Shown here: positions 15,849-23,197 of the stretch, in pieces | Position numbering within the stretch: position 1 is the first letter of the stretch | Layout: each line of letters begins with the position of its first letter | From: Phycisphaerales bacterium UBA1845 | Lineage (GTDB): Bacteria > Planctomycetota > Phycisphaerae > UBA1845 | DNA length: 25,751 nucleotides | Direction: 5' to 3' | NCBI GenBank assembly: GCA_002338715.1 | Contig: DDIR01000076.1 | Span: forward strand, 54,364-80,114 | The notes under the pieces: model-generated | Told to the model about the DNA's origin: nothing | The model's database searches: none | What the model saw: the letters and a program-made list of their open reading frames with translations, nothing else | Program-made: the position numbers and the translations under genes

Positions 15849-15859
15849 ACCGAGTCCCC
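15832..15859 (-). repeat. 28-base direct repeat at array II gene junction, copy 1
   Basis: Identical to 16539-16566. On the plus strand it begins AGCGCTTTGC and ends ACCGAGTCCCC. It spans the end of one gene (Asp-Ser-Val-stop) and the beginning of the next (MIRKAL). Two identical junctions 707 bases apart are the scar expected from tandem duplication or recent gene conversion. Confidence 0.85.
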
Positions 15860-16555
15860 GCATTCCGGGCAGATGCCGGAAGTATTACCCGTCAAGTCGT
15901 AGGCGCACTTCAGGCACTGGTTGCGCTTGCGTCTGATCCGGCGGCGATAGATGCCGGTTACCAATACCGTCAACGGGTACGCCGCGAACAAAATAAAGGG
16001 AAGCCACAACTGAACCCGCACGATGTCGACCGTCGCGACCGCATCGCAAAGTGACTTGTACTCGTCGACACACATTTGAGGGTCAATATAGCTCGATAAA
16101 TATATTCTTGAATCCGTTCCATCACGCTCGATCGAGAATGCGATGAAGTTCTTCTTCGATTGGACAGGGGCTGGTCCCGCCGGATTGCGGATCGTGAACT
16201 GCACCCAAAGGCACTCGCCGCGTGACGCGTATACATAGGCGCGCCGCCCTTTGGCGTACTCTTGGTGATGCATGGTGACACCCGGCAGGGATGGCGCAGA
16301 CAGGCCGGACCGCGTAACCTTCCACCAGAGGGCGGCCCCCGCATCCTCTACGACACAATAATCTTCCGGATACATGTGTGGCTCGATCACGTAGCTTTCG
16401 CCGGTGCTGGAGTCAGTGCCAGTACAGATCATTGGAACACAATCGGCCAGGTCCAGGCAGTCAAACTCGCTCCGACAACTGAAACTCATAACCGCCAGCG
16501 CGCCAATTGAAATGGCCGCTAGCGATGTAACCAAAATCAGCGCTTTGCGAATCAT
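15845..16555 (-). CDS. MIRKAL-type membrane zinc-ribbon protein, paralogue 2
   Basis: 236 residues from ATG 16555, which overlaps the upstream stop as ATGA. Same plan as paralogue 1: helix about 5-25, Cys-rich loop (C27, C33, C39, C44, C67, C115, C162, C170), helix about 183-200, basic run (RRRIRRKRNQ) and ribbon C214, C217, C229, C232 with AYDLTGNTSG. The ends are near-identical to paralogue 1 while the outer loop has diverged strongly, so the external part may be under different selection than the membrane and ribbon parts. GRRAYVYASRGE here aligns with GRRTYAQTSCGE in paralogue 1. Function unknown. Confidence 0.85.
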   Translation of the reverse strand: MIRKALILVTSLAAISIGALAVMSFSCRSEFDCLDLADCVPMICTGTDSSTGESYVIEPHMYPEDYCVVEDAGAALWWKVTRSGLSAPSLPGVTMHHQEYAKGRRAYVYASRGECLWVQFTIRNPAGPAPVQSKKNFIAFSIERDGTDSRIYLSSYIDPQMCVDEYKSLCDAVATVDIVRVQLWLPFILFAAYPLTVLVTGIYRRRIRRKRNQCLKCAYDLTGNTSGICPECGDSV

Positions 16556-16566
16556 ACCGAGTCCCC
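16539..16566 (-). repeat. 28-base direct repeat at array II gene junction, copy 2
   Basis: Identical to 15832-15859, in the same orientation and at the same place relative to genes. After the shared part the ribbon DNA of the two genes diverges gradually (CACACTCC against GCATTCCG). Confidence 0.85.
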
Positions 16567-16905
16567 ACACTCCGGGCAGGTGCCGCTTTCGTTACCTGTG
16601 AGGTCATAACCACATGCGGCGCAGTAGCGACCGTCGGGCGTGATCGGTTTGCGGCGAAAGTCACGATAGAAAATGACCGAGCACGTGGCGGCAATGACTG
16701 ACGGCACGACAATTCCTATCGCTTCAACGAAGGGGCCGCTCATATCGATTCGATGCGGCGAAATTGCTTCCCAAAGCGCGACAACCAGCGTCAACGTCGA
16801 GAGCACGCCCGTCCTGACGATCACCCAAAACGGCAGCAAAACAACCAGCACCGCCATGATCGACAAGACACGCGACTTGCGCACGGTGACATTGGTTCTG
16901 GGCAT
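16552..16905 (-). CDS. Small membrane protein with C-terminal zinc ribbon
   Basis: 117 residues from ATG 16905; upstream GGAT is only a weak ribosome signal. Two hydrophobic regions (about 12-46, possibly one long or two short helices, and 60-80) come before a short basic linker and ribbon C95, C98, C110, C113 with GYDLTGNESG. No sizeable outer loop. The stop overlaps the MIRKAL paralogue 2 start as ATGA. It is the first gene after REP copy B, which separates it from the 17008 gene, so it may start the coupled series 16905 to 13506. Function unknown. Confidence 0.8.
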   Translation of the reverse strand: MPRTNVTVRKSRVLSIMAVLVVLLPFWVIVRTGVLSTLTLVVALWEAISPHRIDMSGPFVEAIGIVVPSVIAATCSVIFYRDFRRKPITPDGRYCAACGYDLTGNESGTCPECGDSV

Positions 16906-16946
16906 GGATCAATCCAACCTGCAGATCATTACCGCGCAAGCGCTCC

Positions 16947-17011
16947 GTAGGGTGGGCCGTGCCCACCGCAGTTTATTTGCACAACAACTCGGTGGGCACG
17001 GCCCACCCTAC
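16947..17011. repeat. REP/BIME-like inverted repeat, copy B
   Basis: Arms 16947-16967 and 16991-17011 are perfect 21-base reverse complements and extend by one or two further complementary bases each side; 23 bases lie between. Each has the GTAG head and a hairpin GGTGGGC, loop CGT, GCCCACC. The right arm, read on the minus strand, supplies the TAG stop (17010-17008) of the 17008-17448 gene. Confidence 0.82.
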
Positions 17012-17448
17012 GAATCACTTGTCGCAATCGGCGTTCCGCATTCGGGGCAAACGCCGCTTTCGTTTCCCGTCAGATCGTAACGACATTGATGGCAATTGTG
17101 CCCGTCGGGAACTACTTTTTTCCAGCGGCACACGAGGTAGATGCGCTTGCCTACCAAATACGCAACAAAAGCTGCAATCGGAATGTTCACAATGAAGGTG
17201 ATTTCGAACATGTCGGACGGGGACATTTTCATGCCCAGGATCCAAGTAGACCCCAGATAGATGAAGCCTGATAGAACCGCCATCGACAGCCAAAAAATCA
17301 GAGGGCCAGTAAAGAATAAAACAACGATCGCCAGAATCACGCTCACCACGACTGACGATCGCTCTACCTTGTACAACTCGACCCCTGGCAATTCGCCCGA
17401 CGACGCCGCGCTTGCAAGCCCTTCTTGATTTCCACAGTCCGATTGCAT
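17008..17448 (-). CDS. Membrane protein with C-terminal zinc ribbon (array II, first gene)
   Basis: 146 residues from ATG 17448, which has no visible ribosome-binding site. About 32 polar residues precede helices at about 33-53, 55-72 and 83-100, followed by a basic linker and ribbon C119, C122, C134, C137 with RYDLTGNESG. The reading frame ends at a TAG that belongs to the GTAG head of REP copy B, so the last residues (TSDS) may reflect where the element inserted. Upstream, only about 11 bases lie between this ATG and REP copy C, so its promoter is unclear. Function unknown. Confidence 0.8.
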   Translation of the reverse strand: MQSDCGNQEGLASAASSGELPGVELYKVERSSVVVSVILAIVVLFFTGPLIFWLSMAVLSGFIYLGSTWILGMKMSPSDMFEITFIVNIPIAAFVAYLVGKRIYLVCRWKKVVPDGHNCHQCRYDLTGNESGVCPECGTPIATSDS

Positions 17449-17459
17449 TGGGTCAGCCC

Positions 17460-17524
17460 GTAGGGTGCGCTGTGCGCACCGCCGTTTGACCGACTAACGA
17501 CTCGGTGCGCACAGCGCACCCTAC
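17460..17524. repeat. REP/BIME-like inverted repeat, copy C
   Basis: Arms 17460-17480 and 17504-17524 are perfect 21-base reverse complements with 23 bases between. GTAG head followed by GGTGCGC, loop TGT, GCGCACC. The spacing equals that of copy B. It lies directly upstream of the 17008-17448 gene. Confidence 0.82.
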
Positions 17525-17530
17525 ATACTT

Positions 17531-17551
17531 GGTGGGCACGGCCCACCCTAC
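17531..17551 (-). repeat. REP-like single unit, copy D
   Basis: One 21-base unit identical to the arms of copy B (GGTGGGC, loop CGT, GCCCACC, GTAG head on the minus strand), six bases after copy C. With no partner on its other side it is either a lone REP or the remnant of a longer series. Confidence 0.8.
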
Positions 17552-17582
17552 CTGATGATACGCGGGTTGGACTGCTTGCAAC

Positions 17583-17620
17583 AAAAAAAGCCGCCGTCGC
17601 ACTGTTACGTGGACGGCGGC
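17583..17620 (-). terminator. Intrinsic terminator of the large secreted-protein gene
   Basis: On the minus strand GCCGCCGTC (17620-17612) pairs perfectly with GACGGCGGC (17598-17590) across a 13-base loop, then seven T residues follow (17589-17583). It is a textbook rho-independent terminator 40 bases after the stop at 17660. Confidence 0.92.
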
Positions 17621-17659
17621 GATTGGGTTTTGGGTTTCTGTTTTGGCGACGACCGCCCT

Positions 17660-20600
17660 TTACGGCGTCTGGCAGCCGGCGATCTGACCGTCGGGGCCCA
17701 CCATGGCTTCGTAGGCGCCGTAGTCATTCACGTCGACGTCGCCATCGCCATCGGTATCGAAGCAGACGCAACCTGTCGCGTAAACCGGCGTGCCCGAACC
17801 GATGTCACCCGTGAAGCATTGCTGCATCAACAGGTAGTCCGCAAGGTCGATGTCGCAATCTTCATCGCCATCGCCAAACGTCGTCGCGCAAACCGCACAG
17901 TCATCCGGAATGCCGTCGAAGTCGAGATCATCCTGCAAGCCGGCTTCCAGATCGCAACCATCGCTACCGTTCTGACCGTCGCAATCGCTGAGCGCCTGAC
18001 ACTCGTCGGGAATGAGGTCGGGACGTCCGCGGCCTCCGGTATCCGACAGGAACGCTTCGATGTTCGCAAAGTCCTGCTGCGTGTATTCCGGATGCGCTCC
18101 ACCCGGATGATTGGTCGGCGGCGTCAACTTGTTCCAGATGAACACGCGCGAACGGTTGCGAATGTTTGGACCCGGCAGCGATCCGCCGCCCATGCCCGTC
18201 GGTCCGTGACAGCCGCTGCAGGTGTTGGCCAGGATGATCTGCCCCTCTGCCGGAACGCCCACCGGTCCGCCATCGCAGTCGCTGCTGGTCGGGCCCTGGA
18301 TGTCGCACTCGTCGGGCACGTCGTTGCTGTTGCAGTCGGCCGCTGACCCACCGGCGATTTCGTCGGCGTCTTCGATACCGTTCGAGTTGCAATCGAAGTC
18401 GAGTCCGCAGGGCGCCGTCACCGACACATTGTCGATCGCCAACTCAACAATGCTGCCCGCGCTCGAACCGTCTGCCGCACCAAAGCGGAACTTCACCGTC
18501 GACGTCAGGCTGATGAAGCTTTCAAGATCAAACGAACGGGCCGTCCAACTGTTGGCGTCCGACTGATTGTCAATCGATTCCAACTCAACCCACGACGAAC
18601 CGTTGTTGTCGGAAACCTCAGCCACATAGAAGTCGCCGCTGTCGGCACCGAGGTCACGCAGGTAGTACCAGCGAACGAATGAAAGATCGGCTTCGGTCTC
18701 GCCGCTCAGGTCGATCGTCGGCGATTCGAGATAAACCACACCACCATCGATGTCGTCGGTACCGATCGAACCGCCCGGATTCTGGCCGGTGAACATGCAA
18801 CCCGTGCCAGCGAAAGCGTCTTCCGGCTGGGCTTGGTCGCCGCCGTTGGACGTGCCAACCGGATCACCGATCACACCGTCGCCAGTCGATGCCGTCGAAC
18901 CGGGTCCATAAAGATTCCAGCCGGCTGCGTTACCATTCTCGAAGTCGTCTTCAAAGACAATGTCCTCGCAAACGATATCCTGGCAGTTTGCATCACAGGT
19001 GACGCCGTCGGGCGGATCGCATTCTTCACCGCTTTCGACAACGCCGTTGCCACACACCGAGCAAGGTCCGCCGTCATTGGAGATGCTGATCGTGCCGTTA
19101 CCCTGGTCACCATTATTCCAGCCACCGACGCGGATCAGATATGAGTTGCCCGCAACGACCGGGGCTGTCAGCAATGACGAGAATCCGCCGCATCCCGCGC
19201 CGTCATCGTTGCACGCCAGGAAGCTGAGGTTTCCGCAATCGGTGTTGTCATAGATGACCAAGTCGCTGTCATAGTTGACCGTGTCGCACGTGCTGATCGT
19301 CAGCGTACCACTGCACTCGGCTGTGTACTCATACCAGATGTCGTGATACGTCTGGCCGCCATCGCCCGAAACCGTGCACGATGCGTTGGCTGGTCCATCC
19401 GTCGTCGCACCAACCGTGCTGTATTCATGCACACCATCGGTAATCGGCGGGGCATTTTGGCAATCGTCAGCTGTCTCGACCTGGCAGTTTTCGTCGCAAC
19501 CATCGCCCGGCGTCGTGTTGCCGTCGTCGCAACCTTCGCCACCGTCGAGATTACCGTCACCGCAAACGCCTTCGAACTGGCAGTTTTGATCGCAGCCGTC
19601 ACCCGGCGTGGTGTTGCCGTCGTCACATTCTTCGCCGGTTTCGACGATGTTGTTGCCGCATACGATACCGGTGTCCGGCACGATCTTGTAAACGCTGCCG
19701 GCAGTGCTGACGATGTACAACTCGCCGTCGGCGTCTTCACCAAATGCCACCGGTGAACTGATCGAGCCCAACTCCGCCGTTCGATTCACGCGATCGGTGA
19801 TCGTCGAACCGTCGTAACGCAAGCTGAAAATCCAGTTGCCGCAGTAGTCGCCATAGAAGTACGTGCCCTGCAAACCGGGCATCGCGCACCCGCGATACAC
19901 GTATCCGCCGATGATGCTGCAGATGAAACCGGGGTGAATCGGATCGCCGCTGTGCGCTACGTCGAAGATCGGATCGGTCAGCGTCGGGTCGCTGGCAACG
20001 CAGCCGTACCCACCACTGCTCGTCGGCGTTGCGATTAAACCTTCGCGACAGTCCCAACCGTAGTTGATCCCGCCGAGCGAGCCAGCCGGCTCGAAGTCAA
20101 CCTCTTCGCGCGCGTCCTGTCCGACGTCGGCGATGTAAAGGTCACCGGTCAAACGATCGAAACTGAATCGCCACGGATTGCGAAGACCGAAGTCCCAAAT
20201 CTCATTGCCGAACGGGTTGTCGCCCGGGATATACGGCGCGCCGCCGTCAACATCCAGACGCAACATCTTGCCCAACAGCGACGAGAGATTCTGCGCCCGG
20301 TTGTTCGGATCATCACCAGAACCGCCGTCACCCATACCAACATAGAGCATGCCGTCAGGACCGAACGCGATGTTTCCACCGTTGTGGTTCGAGAAGTCCT
20401 GGTTGATCGTTTTGATGATCACAGCGCTGCCCGCGTCGGCGACATTCGGATTTCCCGAAACGGTGTAACGGGCGATAACGGTGTTGCCCGAGGTGTTCGT
20501 GTAGTTCAAGAAAAAGTAACCGTTGCTGGCATAATCCGGGTGGAACGCCATCCCCAGCAAACCACGCTCACCGCCAAAGCTGATCAGTCCGCTGATATTG

Positions 20601-22645
20601 AGGAACGGTGTGCCAAGCACCAAACCGTTTTCGATGATTTTGATTTGTCCTGAGTTCTGCTCGATCACAAACATCCGCGACGCATCCGTCGGATCGCCAA
20701 ACACACCAACCGGTGTATCCAGTCCTGAAGCGATTTCGATCGTCGTCATCGGAACTTCGGCAATCGATTCGCACTCATCCGGAATGGTGTTGCCATTGCA
20801 GTCGTTGCTGTCACCGTTGGCGATGTCGATGGAGTCTTCAGTTCCGTTGGAGTTACAGTCCTGCGGACCGGTGGCTGGTCCGGTGGTGGACGCCGTCACG
20901 CTGTTGGGGGTTCCCGGCTTGAAGATACCGAGCGTCACGTTGGTCGGCTGAGGTCCGACGTTGGCGTCGAAGCGGAAGTTGTACATCGTGCCCCAGCGGA
21001 TCGCGTTGGCGTCGGCATTGGTCGCGAAGGTTTCGGTCGACCAAGTGACGTTGCCGCCGATTTTCGATCCCGGCCAATCCACGTCACTGTAGGGCTCACC
21101 ACTGTGGTAATCGACATCCCTGAAACCAATGTTGGTGACGACCGCACCCGAATCGATCGGCACGGTAAACGAACCAATCGAACGATCTGAGTTAAGGTTT
21201 TGCACGGCGTATTCGTAATGCCAGATACCGCCGCCCAGCGACGAGGCTTTCGCAGCGAGAATCACCAGACCTTCACCGGGAATGCGAACATCCGTCTCCA
21301 CGACCGAAGGATCGTTGTCCTGCCAGGCGCGAATACCCGACTGCTCGCGCTGCGTGCTTGCCGCCAAAGAAATCGACCAACTGCTGCCGCTGCCCGAGAC
21401 CGTGATCTGGCGATATGACGCGTTGTTGTCCTGGTTGCCAGCCGCAGCATCGTCTTGTGTCACATAGTGACCCTCGACGAAGTAAGTACCGCCACCATCC
21501 TGAGCCGGATCGAGATCGGAGATCGCCACCTGCAAACGCTTGTACGTTGAATCGCCGGTTGAACCCTGGTCACCGTGCGTGAACGGATAATTGAAAATAC
21601 CGGTGTGGGCGTTGACTTCCGAGCGCGGTCCGAGTCCCGACTGCTGGCCATTGAGCCCGCAGCAATACGGATCTGAACATCCCACGCCCAACACGCTACC
21701 ACCCTGCCCATTGCATCCGCATCCGCAGATGTTTTCGGTGAGCGCGGTGAACCCGTGCTTGAGCCAGCTTTGACCGATCTGCTCGAGGCGTCCGTCTTTG
21801 AGGCGGTACATGTTCTGGCCAATGACGGGATGCTGGTTGGTACCGGCGACCCAGAGAAGATTCTGATCGCCAATGTTGCAAGAGGTTGTTCCGACTGCGA
21901 ACGCCTCGATGCCGTTGAGGCTGCTGTAGTTGGACACGTCCATCAGGTCGCCGACGATGACGTCGACGCCGGGCAGTCCGCAAACTGTTCCGCCATTACC
22001 GCCACGGACAGCCGCGTCTTCATTGCCGCGACGGAATTCATCCGGCACATCACCGCCTGCCCACGACAGCGCGGCTTCAATCGTAAACGATCCGATCACC
22101 TTGCCAGCCAGCGACGCATCATCAAGGGCATCTGCCAGCTCGCGGCTGATGCTGATCTCCGCACCTTCAAACAGAACCTGCTCGCCGGCTTGGTCAAAAC
22201 CAACCTTGGTCGCGGAAAGTACCAGACCACTGCGCCGACCCGTTGCATCGGTGGTGACCAACGACGAACCGAACAATCCATCGGGCAGTTCAATTGCCAG
22301 ATCATCCAGCGTGGCCTCATGCTGCTTCGAAAAGATTCGCAATCCGCCGCCGTGGCGAATTTGACCAGCATCATTATTCGACAAGCCGGCGCGGGATTCA
22401 GTGAGCGTTAACGTCGAACGTGCATCCACGTTGAGCCACACATCGCTGTTTTGTCCCTGCGTCGCAGCGCCGTTACGATCAATCGCAGCCACGCCCAGAC
22501 CAAGCTCATCCAGCACCGTCTCATCAAACGAAAGCTTGGTGGTTCCATGCGTGACCATCCACTCCACATCGGCGTTGGCGGATTGCGCCATGCCCAACCC
22601 CGCCAACACGACAACAACTGCCCGAATCATGCCCGCTGATTTCAT
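17660..22645 (-). CDS. Giant secreted mosaic: PQQ sugar-dehydrogenase-like propeller with c-type cytochrome and calcium/disulfide repeats
   Basis: 1661 residues; ATG 22645 has GAAGGAG five bases upstream. Signal peptide 1-25 (cut after ANA). Residues 26-590 are an unrecognised, Cys-containing domain. 596-625 is a DCNxN...PDEC calcium-type repeat. 635-992 resembles soluble PQQ glucose/aldose dehydrogenases: GERGLLGMAFHPDY, HNGG near 754 (likely catalytic His), GDGG, LRNPWRFSF near 821 (Arg-Asn that bind PQQ), DVGQ. Myxococcus-type disulfide repeats begin at 996, 1028 and 1198, around a pre-peptidase-C-like domain (about 1060-1192). 1228-1413 is a beta-sandwich like those of MAM or related modules. 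1464-1536 is a cytochrome domain with C1476-S-G-C1479-H1480, and 1590-1650 has two dockerin-like loops. It may oxidise sugars outside the cell and pass electrons to heme. Activity is inference. Confidence 0.85.
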   Translation of the reverse strand: MKSAGMIRAVVVVLAGLGMAQSANADVEWMVTHGTTKLSFDETVLDELGLGVAAIDRNGAATQGQNSDVWLNVDARSTLTLTESRAGLSNNDAGQIRHGGGLRIFSKQHEATLDDLAIELPDGLFGSSLVTTDATGRRSGLVLSATKVGFDQAGEQVLFEGAEISISRELADALDDASLAGKVIGSFTIEAALSWAGGDVPDEFRRGNEDAAVRGGNGGTVCGLPGVDVIVGDLMDVSNYSSLNGIEAFAVGTTSCNIGDQNLLWVAGTNQHPVIGQNMYRLKDGRLEQIGQSWLKHGFTALTENICGCGCNGQGGSVLGVGCSDPYCCGLNGQQSGLGPRSEVNAHTGIFNYPFTHGDQGSTGDSTYKRLQVAISDLDPAQDGGGTYFVEGHYVTQDDAAAGNQDNNASYRQITVSGSGSSWSISLAASTQREQSGIRAWQDNDPSVVETDVRIPGEGLVILAAKASSLGGGIWHYEYAVQNLNSDRSIGSFTVPIDSGAVVTNIGFRDVDYHSGEPYSDVDWPGSKIGGNVTWSTETFATNADANAIRWGTMYNFRFDANVGPQPTNVTLGIFKPGTPNSVTASTTGPATGPQDCNSNGTEDSIDIANGDSNDCNGNTIPDECESIAEVPMTTIEIASGLDTPVGVFGDPTDASRMFVIEQNSGQIKIIENGLVLGTPFLNISGLISFGGERGLLGMAFHPDYASNGYFFLNYTNTSGNTVIARYTVSGNPNVADAGSAVIIKTINQDFSNHNGGNIAFGPDGMLYVGMGDGGSGDDPNNRAQNLSSLLGKMLRLDVDGGAPYIPGDNPFGNEIWDFGLRNPWRFSFDRLTGDLYIADVGQDAREEVDFEPAGSLGGINYGWDCREGLIATPTSSGGYGCVASDPTLTDPIFDVAHSGDPIHPGFICSIIGGYVYRGCAMPGLQGTYFYGDYCGNWIFSLRYDGSTITDRVNRTAELGSISSPVAFGEDADGELYIVSTAGSVYKIVPDTGIVCGNNIVETGEECDDGNTTPGDGCDQNCQFEGVCGDGNLDGGEGCDDGNTTPGDGCDENCQVETADDCQNAPPITDGVHEYSTVGATTDGPANASCTVSGDGGQTYHDIWYEYTAECSGTLTISTCDTVNYDSDLVIYDNTDCGNLSFLACNDDGAGCGGFSSLLTAPVVAGNSYLIRVGGWNNGDQGNGTISISNDGGPCSVCGNGVVESGEECDPPDGVTCDANCQDIVCEDIVFEDDFENGNAAGWNLYGPGSTASTGDGVIGDPVGTSNGGDQAQPEDAFAGTGCMFTGQNPGGSIGTDDIDGGVVYLESPTIDLSGETEADLSFVRWYYLRDLGADSGDFYVAEVSDNNGSSWVELESIDNQSDANSWTARSFDLESFISLTSTVKFRFGAADGSSAGSIVELAIDNVSVTAPCGLDFDCNSNGIEDADEIAGGSAADCNSNDVPDECDIQGPTSSDCDGGPVGVPAEGQIILANTCSGCHGPTGMGGGSLPGPNIRNRSRVFIWNKLTPPTNHPGGAHPEYTQQDFANIEAFLSDTGGRGRPDLIPDECQALSDCDGQNGSDGCDLEAGLQDDLDFDGIPDDCAVCATTFGDGDEDCDIDLADYLLMQQCFTGDIGSGTPVYATGCVCFDTDGDGDVDVNDYGAYEAMVGPDGQIAGCQTP

Positions 22646-23197
22646 CGCGTCTCCTTCTAAACCGCCTCACGTTTGGTAAGCGCAATGGTCAGGCATGGGT
22701 GTCACGTTGTGTCACGCAACATCGACTGACTGACCGAATGCTCTACCGTCAGATTTTGAAAAAGAAATGGAACGTTGCTGACTATCTGGAATGATCGCGA
22801 CGATGGATCCTGCCCGATCGCAATATCCCCTGGCAAGACCACACACGCTTACCCGGCAACTATCCCCTCCTCGGATTTCTTCACATTAGCGGGATGAAAT
22901 CGGCGATACAAGCGCGACTTGCGACGCCACTCGCGATTCATCGGACGGCTACAACCTGGAAACAATCGCGATAAAACGCGGAAAGAACAACGCGCCATTT
23001 CGCGCGATTGATCCGCCTTTTTTCCGAACCCTTTGACGTCCAAAGCCGCTGAGCAAGTGGAGAAAACCATGACGTCCGGCGCGCAAGTGATCTCGAAATC
23101 GGTGAACCCCCGGCATTATTGGGCACGAAAATCGCTATCCGGCAAAACGCTTGGTGTATGCAGTTGGCCCCGATAAAATTTGCTCAGGATCTCGGCC
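22646..23197. other. Long divergent intergenic region
   Basis: About 550 bases without a gene I would defend; short minus-strand frames (for example 22849-23070) are basic, motif-free and lack ribosome sites. Near the large gene there is GAAGGAG (22651-22657, its ribosome site), then TGTCACG twice at a ten-base step (22700-22706 and 22710-22716) and GGTCAG (22687-22692) facing CTGACC (22730-22735). These could be operator sites for the secreted protein gene. No paired promoter boxes were clear. Confidence 0.45.

Noticed and set aside
17555..18346. A 263-codon plus-strand frame opposite the end of the large secreted protein
   Set aside because: Antisense shadow of the repeats; starts inside the terminator region.
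19490..19640. Direct DNA repeats resembling an array
   Set aside because: They encode the repeated Myxococcus-type disulfide motif (CDDGNTTPGDGCD) in frame, so protein repeats explain them; no CRISPR spacing.
22849..23126. Short minus-strand frames in the long intergenic region
   Set aside because: Basic, motif-free, no ribosome-binding site.
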